A DNA stretch of 64,000 nucleotides from Euonymus europaeus (GCA_963580455.1 OY756967.1:4982501-5046500), one strand, 5' to 3'. Shown: positions 1 to 11,945, counted from the first letter of the stretch. Notes: generated from the letters alone by a model not told the origin. Numbers and translations are program-made.

Positions 1-249
1 TCATACTGATCTCAATGTAAAGGTATAGATATGTGCTTTTGAGTGCATGTTCATGAGGGGAAAAATGACCAAATTCATAAGGGTATTATTAGAAGATAAA
101 CTGGATTCCTTGATTGGAAAAAGATTTGGTCCCTAAAAGATGTATGCTTTGTTACACTTGATCATCTCTCATGTTTTGTTGGAATTTGCTCTCTGATTTT
201 AGGGAATCAAGTATGTAATTTCTTATTTGTGACTTATTTTCTGTTGTAG
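1..249 (+). other. 3' part of an intron
   Basis: AT-rich sequence ending in a T-rich tract and TTGTAG at 244-249, a good 3' splice acceptor directly before the coding exon at 250. It is read as the last intron of the gene whose upstream exons lie outside the window. No other feature is seen. Confidence 0.6.
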
Positions 250-693
250 GCTTACAGTGACAAAAGTCGAGATTACACCATCCCTGATGTTAGTTTGCTT
301 GGAGCACAGCAAGCTACTAGCCTCCCTACTGCCCCAGCAGCATGGCAGACGTACCAGGCTTCTTCTATGTACCATTCAAGTGATTATGCTGCTGCAGCGG
401 CAGTACAGTCTCAAGTTCTACATTCACAAGTGCCATCTTGGGATCCAAACCTGCAGGCGTCCAGAGCAGCCTTTGTGTCAGCTGCTAGCACTTTTCCTGG
501 TCAAACATATCCCACTTCTCCAGCTCTTGCATATGGATCTGTGGCAACACCTCCTGGTTCCTCTCCCCTCTCACATAGCAGCCCAATGTCTCCTGCTGGG
601 GCATCCATGAGAATGCCTCAGCCAGGAATTCAGCCTAATTTCCGATCTGGTGGAGCTTCGCCTCCAGGTCGGCCTCTGTATTATGGTCAATAA
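250..693 (+). CDS. C-terminal exon of an unidentified Ser/Pro/Ala/Gln-rich protein (partial)
   Basis: The last coding exon starts after the acceptor at 249, in the frame beginning AYSDKSRDYTIPD, and runs 147 codons to TAA at 691-693. The peptide has low complexity: Ala runs (DYAAAAAVQSQ), SPLSHSSPMSP, several Tyr, and a final GRPLYYGQ. This composition resembles the disordered tails of nuclear RNA-binding or transcription-related proteins, but no folded domain is in the window and I do not recognise the family. The overlapping frame at 257-610 is a shadow. Codon use and an uninterrupted frame from the splice site to the stop support a real exon. Function is unknown. Confidence 0.7.
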   Translation, partial: AYSDKSRDYTIPDVSLLGAQQATSLPTAPAAWQTYQASSMYHSSDYAAAAAVQSQVLHSQVPSWDPNLQASRAAFVSAASTFPGQTYPTSPALAYGSVATPPGSSPLSHSSPMSPAGASMRMPQPGIQPNFRSGGASPPGRPLYYGQ

Positions 694-2946
694 CGTGTAT
701 TTTGGTAGGTTGAACTCAGACAAACGTTTCTCGCCTTTCCTGAATTTATATGCACCAAACATGCATTGTGGTTGGCAATTTTTTGAGCATATTGCTGAAA
801 TTTTAACTTCTTTGTTTTTTCTGTTCTTCTGGAGTTGTTCTGAATGCTTATGGTTCCTGGGCTTGATGTAATACCGTTTATCATCTCATGATATTATTCG
901 CGCAATAATCTTTTTATCATCGGTATATCTATCAACAACTAAAGCCATGGTTTTGCATTGCATCCAGATCTTCTGTTATCTGCAGTTTTTGTGCGCAACG
1001 ATACGTTGTAGGTGTGAATCATTTGCCAACCAGATTTCGCAAATGAAGTTCGATCTCTTCGGATTTGGGATGTGCCTTGTATGTGCTTTATTGCAATCTG
1101 CCTTGCCGATGCTCCAACAGAGCATCTCCTAATCTTGTGGGTTCCTACGATACAGGTACTCGTGCAATTAATAAGACAGATGGTGCTTGTCCCTTGATAG
1201 GTCTTGTAACGAGGGACCACATATATTTCATTGTCCCGGAATCATTTGCACCATGGCCAATAGACGTGGGTTACCCTACCCATGTGAAAGGGTGGGTGCT
1301 GCAATGAACGTTTCCATGTTGGTGCAAATATCTTGAGTTCTACCCGTGGATATGGTTCACCTAGAAATTTAGGCTGGCTAGGCTTTTTTACTTCTCACAT
1401 GAACTGTCTCTGTCTCTGTCTCGAAGCCTTTGTGGTGGCAGGCATTTCATTGGTACTTTTCTCCTTGGGTAGGATTTATTAGTGCACCGACACTGCATCA
1501 TTGGATTTATAGATGCCCAAAATTTTCTTTTGTGCTCACCCTAGTATTAGTCTAGTTGGTATTCTTTTTAATGGTATGTACTAGGAAATTTTCGAGTTGA
1601 ATTTTTGGACATGCAGGTTCAACTATTCGAATTTAGGCCTGTGTTAGTTGTTTAAATGCAAACTTCTCTTGTCATTATCGGTTATCAATACACAACTACA
1701 CATTGAATTGAAAGAAAGTAAATATGTTAGATAGATTAAACTCATGAAAAATCCAATGAAATCCATGACACCATATTTAAAGCATTTTAAGTGCTTTTGT
1801 TCATATAAAATTGTGTTTGAGCTTCTCATACACACACACTCAAATGGATGCAAGCTTGCTAAGCAAACTTGGTTGGTCCATAATAGTGATAGATCCTGAA
1901 CAAGATATTCTACAGTTGAGTTCTAGCATTGAAGCTTATTAATTAATATCTTTATGACTTTGAAAAAAAAAGATGGCGAGAGTTGAATCTACACACACGT
2001 TATGTTTTGAACAAGAAAGCTAGTTACCTTATTGGGGTCTTATTTAAACAAGGGATAGGCGGGACGTTGAAATTAAGTCCAAAACATGTGTGAAGGGAAG
2101 TTTCAACATAATTAGGTTGTGTTTTCATCGAAGTGGAAAGTGAGCTATCCTTGCACAAGCCAAAGCATATAAAGCATGGAAAAAGGTAGGCAAAGCTACA
2201 TGACTTTTGCACATTAATTAAAGAACAATCTTAGCATAACGGTTGGTTAGGTTACTAGCATTAATTGAAACTAGAGAATTGATAGTAGCCACCTAATTAG
2301 AGAAAAGTCCTGAAAAGTTTTGAAATATATTCTGGAAAAAACACTAATTAGAGTTAGAGAGCAAACCCATCTCTACCATTGCCTATAATAAATGAGATAA
2401 ATTGGGTACAAGTGAGAACACAGAAACATTGTACATGTGCACTACTATCTATCTTTGTCAAGTCCACTTCAACCAATGGTGATATCACTACTTAGATATC
2501 TAAATGAATCGACAACATGGAGGATAAGTCAGATTTTCTATTTAAAGCTTTAGCAACATTTTCTTATGCAGAATCCATGATCTTTATTGTTTTGGAATGG
2601 ATCTTAAACATTTTGTTGTGATCCAGCTAACATTGTGTTGTTATCCATGTGCATTTTTCTTGTTGTTGAGCTACAGAACTGGGTTTTTTTTTTCTTCCAC
2701 TTATTATTTTACTGGAGAGAAGCTCTGCATAACCAAATATTCAAGCTTGGCCCACTAAGATCTCATGGCACTTGCTGGACACTCCCACAAACCACAAAAT
2801 TGAACCCAGAAAACTGTATGTATTGAAGTAATTGCATGGTCCCAACAATGCTAAAAGTTGTCAGGTTTCTGATGTTGACTGACCTCTATTTATCCTCACA
2901 ATAAGCCCCTCTTCCCCTGCATTTCCTCAAAAGCAACTTCTTCCAG
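694..2946. other. 3' UTR followed by intergenic DNA
   Basis: After the TAA at 693 a GT-rich stretch to about 1400 probably holds the 3' UTR of the upstream gene, perhaps with an unspliced intron (GTAGGT near 703). From there to 2946 it is AT-rich intergenic DNA and the promoter of the expansin gene; CTATTTATC at about 2885 may be its TATA element. ORFs here are short and overlap on both strands, and I see no convincing gene. Confidence 0.4.
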
Positions 2947-3039
2947 GTCCGTTTTCTCCTTTAGTCCTAATAATTTACTGTTACTTTTGTGTTAGTTTTA
3001 AGCTCATGTAATGCTGAAGAGGGAATATGTTTTGTGCAG
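2947..3039 (+). other. Probable 5' UTR intron of the expansin gene
   Basis: CTTCCAG/GTCCG at 2946/2947 and TTTGTGCAG at 3039 would remove 93 bases just before the start codon. GTCC is not an ideal donor, so this is a tentative call. The frame upstream of 3049 would otherwise add residues that do not look like a signal peptide. Confidence 0.4.
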
Positions 3040-3048
3040 GACAAAAAA

Positions 3049-3861
3049 ATGGCTCATTGTGGGCACCTTGTAACATTTAGCTTCCTGTGGGTGGTCTCAG
3101 CAGTTCATGGTTATAATAATTGGATCAATGCACATGCTACTTTCTATGGTGGAGGTGATGCTTCTGGCACAATGGGTGGTGCTTGTGGCTATGGGAATTT
3201 GTACAGTCAAGGTTATGGGACTAATACAGCTGCACTGAGCACTGCATTGTTTGATAATGGGTTGAGTTGTGGTGCATGTTTTGAGATCAAGTGTGTGAAT
3301 GACCCAAAATGGTGTCTCCCTGGCTCGATTGTGGTCACTGCTACTAACTTCTGTCCTCCCGGAGGATGGTGTGACGCTCCAAACCACCATTTTGATCTCT
3401 CTCAGCCTGTCTTTCAACATATCGCACAATATAGAGCTGGTATTGTTCCTGTTATCTACAGAAGGTATGTCTACATATATACACTTGGTTTGTCAGTAAT
3501 TTATCATGCTTTGTTATAGGTAATGTAAATAGGTTTACTTTGTGGGTTTTGTAGGGTGAGGTGCAGGAGGAGAGGGGGTATTAGGTTCACAATAAATGGG
3601 CATTCCTACTTCAATTTGGTTCTGGTCACAAATGTTGGAGGTGCTGGTGATGTGCATGCTGTAGCCATTAAAGGTTCAAGAACTGGGTGGCAACCAATGT
3701 CAAGGAATTGGGGACAGAACTGGCAGAGCAACTCCTACCTTAATGGACAAAGCCTCTCTTTTCTAGTCAGAACTGGTAATGGACACATTGTTGTCTCTTA
3801 CAATGTTGCACCTCCTAATTGGTCATTTGGACAAACATACACTGGAAGGCAGTTCCATTAG
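3049..3861 (+). CDS. Alpha-expansin (EXPA family), two coding exons
   Basis: A secreted cell-wall protein that loosens the wall by disturbing cellulose-hemicellulose contacts without hydrolysis. Coding exons 3049-3464 and 3555-3861 join at AAG/GTATGT and TTTGTAG/G and encode 240 residues. Residues 1-21 are a signal peptide. The six-stranded double-psi barrel follows, with eight Cys (46, 74, 77, 82, 89, 102, 108, 142) and the HFD motif at 114-116. The C-terminal cellulose-binding domain (about 150-240) has the NWGQNWQSN signature and ends [12 protein letters not shown]. The loop after NFCPP is short ([12 protein letters not shown]), as in a subset of EXPAs. The ATG at 3049 is chosen because TGTGCAG at 3033-3039 looks like the acceptor of a 5' UTR intron whose donor is at 2947. 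It appears intact and functional. Confidence 0.95.
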
Positions 3862-4649
3862 TCATCTGATTAAAAGCTTAAAGCTTTACTTGGATACTAT
3901 TATAAGCCAAGATATTGCATATGGTTCTATGATCAGTCAGCTTTTAACTGCCAGAGCCATAAAATCTCAATGCAGTTATTGTATTTTGTTCTTATCTATT
4001 TTTAGTGGTCCTGATGGGTTTCAATGCCCATCACAGGCATATTAAATTGTAGAGAGAAGTTTTTGTAAAATGCTTTGGGAAGAAGAGGCATTTTTACTTT
4101 TGTTGTGCAAGATTAGTGGTACTTTTTGATCCAGTGAAATATGGAATTGTTTGTATCTGAACAATTATTGAATGCAGAAGTTACACTATATTTGATGGCA
4201 ACAGTTGTTTTGGCTTGCCTGAATGGGTTGTACTGGCAATATAACATTAAGTCTACTTAGAATAACTGTGGTAATTTTAAGGAATTAATACTCTCATTCT
4301 CTCTTTTTTATTCAATGAAACAGCTGTAGTAACCAGACAAGGCAATATTTCAATAATTGCCAAGAAAGAGTGAACAATGTCACAAGATGCTGATTCAGGA
4401 ACCAGAAAAACCCAGTAGTTTAGGATTTTGCAATTCCTATAGTTCTGTACTGCACCAATCCAAAAGTAATTATGTGAACACTGTAAATATTTCTGTCACT
4501 AAGGAAGTGTTCAAATGCAAGAATGGAAGAAAAATGTGAAATGTACAATTGAAATCAAAGGAGCCCGGATTCAAAACAATAATCACATTACAAAATATTG
4601 GCTAAAAAATTGGCTTTCGAATTACGAGTCAAAAAATATAACTCATAAT
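3862..4649. other. Intergenic: 3' ends of two convergent genes
   Basis: Sits between the expansin stop and the stop of the lipoate-ligase-like gene on the other strand. It holds both 3' UTRs (for example the T-rich tract at 4070-4150 on the plus strand). No gene is seen; ORFs at 4357-4721 lack any recognisable protein. Confidence 0.5.
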
Positions 4650-6619
4650 CTAATCAGGCGATTCAAAAGCTTGCTCAAGTTCATGCTTCGTCAGAAAGCG
4701 AGTCGAGTGGACAAATCCTGATGTCTCCGGTGCAGCGATCATCTCCACGCTAATTTGCTTTAAAGAGAAATGAGCATCAACAGCCTCGATAGTTTTCTCA
4801 ATGAAGTCGGATCTAGGCAAATAGTCCTTCATTCGACAAATGAATTCATTGTGGTCTCTTGCCTGCCAGAGGATAGTCGTTATTGGCTCCATAGATAATG
4901 AAAACTCCAAGCATAATACATTGTAAGTTAACAATATCAGGTTCCAGAACTACAACCGGATAAGGCCTCATTTCCAGTGTATGATAATAGTTCCAAGACT
5001 GGATACAAAGACAATGTTACGACGAAAAAGAATCTTACCAGTCGATATTTAGGTGCTCGCTCAGGCAGTTTTAGATAAGCCATGTTCCCTACCTTATAGT
5101 CCCATAAAAAGGAGGTGTGGTGTATCCACCGGCTTGTGGTTATAGATTGAGCACTTCCACCAAATTTGCGATCACCAATTACATAATCTATAGGCAAATG
5201 GGAAGAAGTATCACAACAATTAATAAGCTTATAAAAGAAATTGTCCTCATAGAACAAAGTAGCATTCTTTATGCCTCTAAGAAAGTAAGAAGCATAGTAA
5301 ATATTACTTTCATAGGCAATGAAAAAAAAAATTCAATGTCAAACACCATATTCCGAATATATATATCATTACAATGAGAAAAAAGAAAAGACAGAGAGTC
5401 AACACCCACAATCTAAAGCATACAGGTCATGCAGTCATAAATATTTGTGCATCTTCTCCTAATTTAGATAGGAAAATATCCCAAATTCATCTTAAAGTAT
5501 ATATGCCATTGTCATTGAACATGAACCCCATTAATTTATACAACAGAGCTTCATTGTTGTCAGGTCAAAGACTCGCAATTCGCTAAGTGGATCATTTTCT
5601 TGACCTTACAACAAACGAGAAAGAACATGTCCAGATGTCTAACCAAACATTAGCTACAAACCTAGAAGCTTTTACATGTCAGTGTGGATGTATATACAGT
5701 CTCGTAGAACCAGGGCTAAATAAACATTAGGAAACATCTTTGCAAAGATCAATCAACGTACCATTCTCGCGTAGTTGGAAATCACCAATCCCTTGAAAAA
5801 CCTGGTCATATAAAAGACCACTCCAAGCCATGATGGAAGGGGGATAGGGTTGCACAGTAGGAACAGCATCCTTGCTGCATATTAATGAGACAAAAACAGT
5901 CCCACTGTCAACAATAACAGTGCCACCTCCGCTGAACCTTCTAATGACAGGAACCCGATCTTGTAACACATGCCCAATTTCAAGGAGTTTGGAAGGCTTC
6001 CTATGTAGAGTACCATCATTTGAGTTAACTTTAATCAGGATGCATATCTCAAGAAAATGCAATTAGTGAAGGGAAGGGAAGAGAAGAGAGAGGAAATCCG
6101 TCAGATTTAACTCATTTCCCAGCAACCAATGGAATCTTAAGAATATAAAATGTAAATATATTAGCATTATATATTTATATGAGAGTTTACCCAGCAAGCA
6201 ATTTAGAAATCAAGTAACTATTCTGTGAAAGGAATATGAACATTTTATTCTATACTCAGATGTTATTTAAAAGTAAGAACTCACTGTCAAACAGATTTCA
6301 AGTAACACATTAGGAAATCATCTATGTGAAGATTAATGTATGTCTAACATAAACCTACAACCATGCCAATCGATTAAAAGATCAGCCTACTATATTAACG
6401 CCAAAGGGGAAAAAAGTGAGAAAGTTGCAGTAAAACTTACCCAGATAACCCCATAACAATGGCAGGAGCATTTGTGCCATCATTTATGATGCACCAATTA
6501 TCTGATGAGGTCCGAAGAAGCTGTTCCTCTAGCTGTAGTTGCTTGAAAATGGGCATTCCTTTAAGTCTTACTAGATTCATTAATGGAAGCCCCACTTTGC
6601 TAGCTTCAAGAACAGTCAT
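4650..6619 (-). CDS. Lipoate-protein ligase / lipoyltransferase-like protein (BPL/LplA/LipB fold), four coding exons
   Basis: Exons on the minus strand: 6619-6441, 6000-5762, 5187-5039 and 4862-4650, joined at GT-AG sites in compatible phases, giving 259 residues. Family landmarks are intact: EEQLLRTSSDNWCIIN near the N-terminus, RRFSGGGT at 80-87 (lipoyl-AMP binding loop) and GDRKFGGSAQS at 144-154 with the conserved Lys147 of biotin/lipoate ligases. From recollection it is close to Arabidopsis At3g29010, annotated as a biotin/lipoate A/B protein ligase family protein. The expected reaction is attachment of lipoate to dehydrogenase E2 subunits or H protein. The N-terminus is short, with no obvious organelle transit peptide. 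In-frame stops between exons confirm that the introns are needed. Confidence 0.9.
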
Positions 6620-7527
6620 TACAAACTAGAGAGTGAACAGAGCGGCAGAGCCTGTATAAACTTATAATTGATCCGGGATCTATCATTCAGCAAATAATAA
6701 AATGTTAATGATTACCACAATCCTTTCAAATAAAAAGTGACTTATACCCTACGAAAGAATTATGAAACATTCTCGCTTTGAAGTGACAAACAAAGACTCA
6801 AACTTTTACCTCCTTAACCATCCCACACTTCGATGAAAATATCTCCACAGCTGAACTGCAATTCCCAAAATAATTTACTTAGCTTCCTCCAAATTTGACT
6901 TAATTACATTGAGGGAAAAAAAAACAGCAATAGGAAGACGAATTTGTCAACTTAGCCAATGTGCATTCAAGCTAGCAAAGCCATTCTATCTCTATTTTTC
7001 TCTTCATATGTGGTCATTGTGGATTAATGCGTATGGTTAAATTCACAAGGAAAATCAACCAATTAAGAACAATGTAAAAATCACAATCCAACAGTATCCC
7101 ATTAAAACTCCCGAATAATTGTTAACTATGATCCTAAATCCTTCATTGTCCTAACTCCGATGCAGCAACTCCCAGAAAACCTTCTTCTCACGACAGAAAA
7201 ATAATAATTAAAATCTGTTCAAACCACTACGTAATTTAGCTCAATCAATCAAGAACAAGGAAACCCAGTTAAATGGGGCAGAGCTATGCTTCAATGGGTC
7301 TAATCAACCAATCAGGACACTATGATGTTTATTCACTCACCTTGTATACCCAGAAACTCCCTCTACAGATTGGCATCAAAACACGATTTCACGAGAAGAG
7401 GAGATGCAAGTTCAAAGAAATTATAATCACCGAAGCCAAAAACGTAAAGAGTCGAGAAGAATTTGGTTCTAGTTTCTATAACTTCAAACGCGGTTCGATA
7501 CTGCTGCCACTCTTTCGTTTGGGTTAA
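6620..7527 (-). other. Probable 5' UTR with two introns of the lipoate-ligase-like gene
   Basis: On the minus strand, donor CAAG/GTGAGTG at 7341/7340, an acceptor/donor pair bounding a possible 46-base exon (6855-6810, GTAAAAG donor) and acceptor TATACAG/G at 6652/6651 suggest a spliced leader. In that spliced form the middle exon carries an upstream ATG opening a 14-codon uORF that ends TAA just before the real ATG at 6619. This is inference from splice signals only. The plus-strand ORF at 7273-7527 is antisense to this leader and is not called as a gene. Confidence 0.4.
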
Positions 7528-7890
7528 ACGGGAAAATAGCAAAATCCCGTGAAAGCAAAATCCCTTGATGATACAATAGATGGATTGAAGGCCAGGCCGA
7601 ACTTTAAGTTTAAGGCCACAAACACAGGCCCAATCTAAAAGTTTCGGGCCTAGAATTGTCGCCACCATGGCCCATGGACATAGGTCCCATTTGACTGGCG
7701 TAGACCTCAAAAGGTTGCGACTTGTGAGCCACTGAGGCTGACCATGACGTCCGGCCTTGTCTGCAAGTCATTGTTTTACTGTATGGCGCATGTAATCATG
7801 TAGTTTGAAGATTTGATATTTTCAAAGTTTGATTGGTATGATTATAATAATATAAAATAAATTAATATACATTTTAAAATTTAGAGTTTA
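7528..7890. other. Upstream region of the lipoate-ligase-like gene, then AT-rich DNA
   Basis: Contains GC-richer sequence at 7560-7760 that may be promoter or an old repeat, then AT-rich DNA up to the start of the long inverted repeat at 7891. No gene is seen. Confidence 0.35.
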
Positions 7891-8440
7891 GGAGATTCAC
7901 CAATAAATTTTTTTAATACGATTTTTAAAATAATTTTGAACAAAAACTAACATTATTTTAATAAATTTTCATGTGCATGTCATATGCTGATCTTATCAAA
8001 TTCTTTTTATTTTTTATTTTAAAAAAATTGAAAAATTTTATCTCTCAAAATAGAAGTCGATTTTTTTAAAAACATATAGATTCATAATTAGCTCGAAAAA
8101 CTCTCTTTAATAAGACCTATGATCGATATATTTAAATGTTTATTCGTGTAATTCTCTGAATGAACTCAAATAATTGCTCAAACTTATTCAAAATTTAGAA
8201 GATTTATCAAAACTCACTAAAACAAATCAGAGTAGTTTTCAAATTTAGCAAAAAAATCAATGGATTTCATAAAATATATCACAAAGACTACAGAATTTTG
8301 GAAAATCAAACAAAAAAACCAAAAATAAAGAAGATTTCACAAACTTCACCAAAAATAAATCCGATAAATTTTTGAAATCAAGCAAAAAATTCAGACGATT
8401 TAATAAAATATGTCATAAAAATTGTAGAATTTCTAGAAGT
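7891..8440 (+). repeat. Left arm of the long inverted repeat
   Basis: AT-rich arm that is the imperfect reverse complement of about 17500-18206, with repeated phrases such as TTCAAAATTTAGAAGATTT and GAAATCAAGCAAAAAATTC. Non-coding. Confidence 0.65.
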
Positions 8441-8529
8441 TCAAGCTTCGTTTTGGTGGTTACTACAACAAAAACGGTGGTCAGACGACAATGATCCGTC
8501 GTTGGCAAGCACTACAAGAAAATGATAAA

Positions 8530-8840
8530 TTACTGACGGAAATTTCCGTCGGTAAAACTCTTATTTCGTCGGTAATTAAAATTACCGACGAAGTTTCCGT
8601 CGGCAATAAGCAACCTTTCTGACGGCAAATTTACCTGTTTTGGAGTCGTTGTTGCGACCAACATATTTGTCGGTAATTCGTCAGTAAAATTATTTAAATA
8701 TATTTTATAAAAAATAAATTTCCTTCGGCAATCCGTCGCTAATATTATTCAAAATTAATAATTTTTATTTAATTTCCGTCGGTAATATTAAATAATTTAA
8801 ATAAATTCAATTTTTATTTCGTCGGTAATTGTTTTTTTAC
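8530..8840. repeat. CACTA 5' subterminal repeats (CCGTCGGTAAT class)
   Basis: Many copies of TTTCCGTCGGTAAT, ACCGACGAA and close variants in both orientations. In En/Spm such arrays are binding sites for the TNPA protein. The counterpart lies at 15745-16125. Confidence 0.8.
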
Positions 8841-9053
8841 CAATCATCAAAACTTGAAAATAATTAATATTAACCTGAAAAATATATTTATTAAAATAAA
8901 AATCCATCAAAAAAACCTGCTCAAACTGTAAAATTTATGCAATTCAGAATAGTTATTAAAATGCAAGAAAAGTATATAATACAACAGTATACGTAAACGT
9001 ATAATACATAAATGTACTCGTAAAAAAGAAAATAACATAAATATCGTAAAAAA

Positions 9054-9960
9054 CTAATCCTGCGCATCCGAAGACGATGATGGATGAGGCATGATCTGAC
9101 CCGATTGAAGGAGAGCTGTTGTTACCTGCTCTATACGCTCCTGCATCTGCGCCATACGCTCCTGCATCTGGACAAGACGATCTTCGATCTGCTTTCTCAT
9201 TTCCTCTCTCTCCTCTTGCATATTCTGGCGTACCTCTGAAATCAGATCCTGAATGATGCCCTCTAAGTGGCTTTCTGTAGCAGGAGACTGTGCCGTCGAT
9301 GCTGTGGCCCCTGAATGTCCATAATATGCTGAGGCTTGCGAACCTACACCATAGACTCTCCTCCTTTTCTCTCCGCCCACAGCCTCGTAATAAAGAGCTC
9401 TCTCATCGACTATGCGTGGATTAGAGGATCCCTGCTCGGGTTGGGATTGCGTGATGCGTAACGACTCGATTGCCTCCTGTGTTATTGCAAAAATAACATA
9501 ATAAACAATTACAATACAATAATTAGAATCATCAAATTTAACAAAATTTCGACAAAGTCTCCCCTATATTTTGGATAAACTCAACCTGTAAACATGTTTA
9601 AAAACACTTCAAATATTCACATAAAGTCATTCTCCAACATCCAACACTACTCCAAAAATACAACCATTTATCCAGCAAACCAATATTCTCACATTATCCA
9701 ACAAATTCCATACGAGAAGATCTAAAAAGTAGCTTTAGTCTTTAATAAGAAATATAAAAAAAAACCAGGACACATAAGAAGTTAACCAACTTTTCCAACT
9801 CATCTTTATAGTATGAAACTTTAAACAATAAACTTACATGCATATTTTGGGACTTCTCATCACAGTAGCTCTGTCAGTCATGACCCTTTGTGTGCGTATA
9901 TTCGAACAGCTCAATGGGTCCAATCTCTTGTCCAGATAACCTCGACTAAAAATATATTAA
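9054..9960 (-). pseudogene. TNPA-like CACTA protein remnant (plant transposase_24 / Ptta type)
   Basis: The last exon runs from acceptor AACACAG at 9477 to TAG at 9054 and encodes about 140 residues. It contains EKRRRVYGVGSQAS, a Ser/Ala linker, and a long coiled coil with repeated MQER units (about 9090-9230). An upstream piece near 9840-9960 encodes ELFEYTHTKGHD but has an in-frame stop. A homologous last exon occurs in the second CACTA copy near 41100-41430. In CACTA elements this product binds the subterminal repeats and helps excision. Upstream exons are missing or decayed, so it is called a remnant. The coiled coil suggests an oligomer. Confidence 0.7.
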
Positions 9961-10297
9961 TTTGTTATTATAAAATAATAAAAATATATTAATTTGTTAT
10001 TATAAAATAAAATATATCTTCTTGGTGGTACAACATCACATGTTGATTAAAATGTGAAAAACTTAATTTGAGGCCATTAACACTAATAAGACAAGTCACA
10101 ACAATTGACCAACCATGAAAGCTGGCAAAGCTTCATTTCAAAGAAGCATGAGAGTTCTAACATAAACTTCATCATTTTAATGGACTACTCACTACACGAA
10201 TCCCTTCTTCAAAAGCTGGAGATGAAATTTCCAAGCTCTAACTAGGAACCCCAAGCCTCAAAAGTGATTTCATGAGTGAAAATAAGTGGGCATGCTT

Positions 10298-10375
10298 CAT
10301 ACATACATATATATATACACACACACACATACTAGCATACATACATATACATATATATATATATATATATATACA
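10298..10375. repeat. Microsatellite, (AC/AT)n compound
   Basis: Compound run of ACATACATATATATATACACACAC-type dinucleotides followed by a pure AT run. It lies in non-coding interior of the CACTA element. Confidence 0.9.
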
Positions 10376-11158
10376 TGTGCATTTATAGACGCATTAATTA
10401 CGTTTTCTTGCAATAGGAAACCTGCAGATTGAAGACAACTCCAATATGTTGAAAACAACCATTTTTCAAAGAGCCAGAGACCATAAGTGGCAAAAAAAAT
10501 TCACCCTTTGGACCAAAAAAAATATCAGCAAAGTGGATCCTGAGATTGATTATGTTTAATGATCCATGGGCACAGTGAGACCCAAAATTTGTCTTTACAA
10601 TCAAGTAGCAAAGGCAATTGACCAAAGGACAATTACATAACTCAAGAAAATGAAGCAAAGCTCAACGACCAAAGCATAACACAACTCAAAAGAATAAATG
10701 AAAGCATAAGGGAAACCATATATAATGGAGAATAACCAATATCACATTTTTTTCGTCATCTTCTATCAAAAAAAAAAGGTGTGAGATATTCAGTTACCTG
10801 ACTCCAATTGCTAGACTGATAGAGTAAGTATAGAACTGCAGTGGATATGTACAACAACTATTGAAGTCTTCCCACGAACTCACAATCTGGTAGCAAAAAA
10901 ATAAAAATATAGGCACTATTTTTACAAAAAAAGAAAAGAAACATATTTATAGGCAATATTAATTAATGGGCAAAAGGACATTAATATGTTTGTATGTAGT
11001 AATGAAGATAGAGAGTTTGACCTTTCCTAACTCTAATTGCCACTAATTGCTAGCTTAACAAAATCAATCCAGAAATGAGACTTTTCAACGTGCAAATTGA
11101 AAATAGACCAATGCAATTATATAATGAAATAACAAAGAAAATTGACCACAAGAAAATA

Positions 11159-11362
11159 GACTTTTCTAAGTGAATGGTCACTCCTACAGTCCTACTTCAA
11201 CTTGGTGTTAGGCACAAACATTGGCGGTGCAGGAGATGTGCGTTTAGTGTCAATTAAGGGATCAAAAACAGGATGGCAAACAATGTCAAGCAATTGGGGT
11301 CAGAACTGGCAGAGTAACTCCTACATGAATGGCCAGAGCCTCTCCTTTCAAGTCACAATACC
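11159..11362 (+). pseudogene. Expansin gene fragment captured in the CACTA element
   Basis: The frame from about 11192 to 11359 reads [15 protein letters not shown], then [20 protein letters not shown] and [13 protein letters not shown]. This is the C-terminal cellulose-binding domain of an alpha-expansin. Just before it, VNGHSY (about 11171-11188) is out of frame because TCCTAC is repeated with an 8-base insertion (TCCTACAGTCCTAC), and a TAA sits upstream. Homology stops after CAAGTCACA at about 11360. Nucleotide identity to the intact expansin at 3049-3861 is visibly incomplete, so the donor was probably a different EXPA. It lies wholly inside the CACTA element, consistent with transduplication. 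Confidence 0.88.
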
Positions 11363-11754
11363 TACTTTATGAAAGATACTACGGTGTTCAAACAAGAAGA
11401 ATGAAGGTTTCAACACATGAAGATTTTAGCACATAAAGAATCAAGGTTTCAGAGAGCAAGAAAATAAATTTGAAGAAAGAGTATGAATTGACCTATGGAT
11501 GCTAGCAATCCTGGAGAAGAGCTAAGCTTTTGCCTTCACTGATTTCGAATCTTGAAGAAATTGTGCCTTAGCAAGTGTCTGTTAAGCCTCCCTTGAGTCA
11601 CCTTTAAGGAGAGGAACCAAATTACAAGACTGAGGGGTCAGAAAGCATGCTGAAAAACTCTACAAGACTAGCTATGTACCTTAGATTGGCCGACCACTAA
11701 GAATCATATGTTGCTTTCCAGCCTACTCTTACATCTAAACCGAAAGTGGATGAA

Positions 11755-11905
11755 GGTGAGAACGAGGAATCGAAACAACAAGAAGAGAAACACCAACGCT
11801 TCCAATCGAAATCGGAACAGCAAGAAGAGAAACACCAACACTCACAATCGGAATCGGAACAACAACGCTCCACCACCAACGCTTACAATCAGAACAACAA
11901 GAAGA
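11755..11905 (+). repeat. Short tandem repeat, about 42-bp unit
   Basis: Three to four imperfect copies of a CGAAACAACAAGAAGAGAAA-type unit, each ending with a CACCAAC...CAAT phrase. The Asn/Arg-rich ORF over it (11708-11944) is a product of the repeat and is not called as a gene. Confidence 0.65.
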
Positions 11906-11945
11906 AATAGAGATGGGGAGGTAGAAGGAGGAAGACCAGAATAAA

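Noticed and set aside
3097..3429. 110-codon minus-strand ORF in the expansin gene
   Set aside because: Antisense shadow of a well-supported coding exon.
7363..7710. 115-codon minus-strand ORF upstream of the lipoate-ligase-like gene
   Set aside because: Crosses a good GTGAGTG donor at 7340 and has no family resemblance; better explained as 5' UTR and promoter.
8530..8840. Regularly recurring CCGTCGGTAA words, at first sight like a repeat-spacer array
   Set aside because: They occur in both orientations with irregular spacing next to CACTACAAGAAA termini, the layout of CACTA subterminal repeats, and this is plant nuclear DNA.
11708..11944. Asn/Arg-rich 78-codon ORF
   Set aside because: Entirely made of the 42-bp tandem repeat, with no conserved feature.
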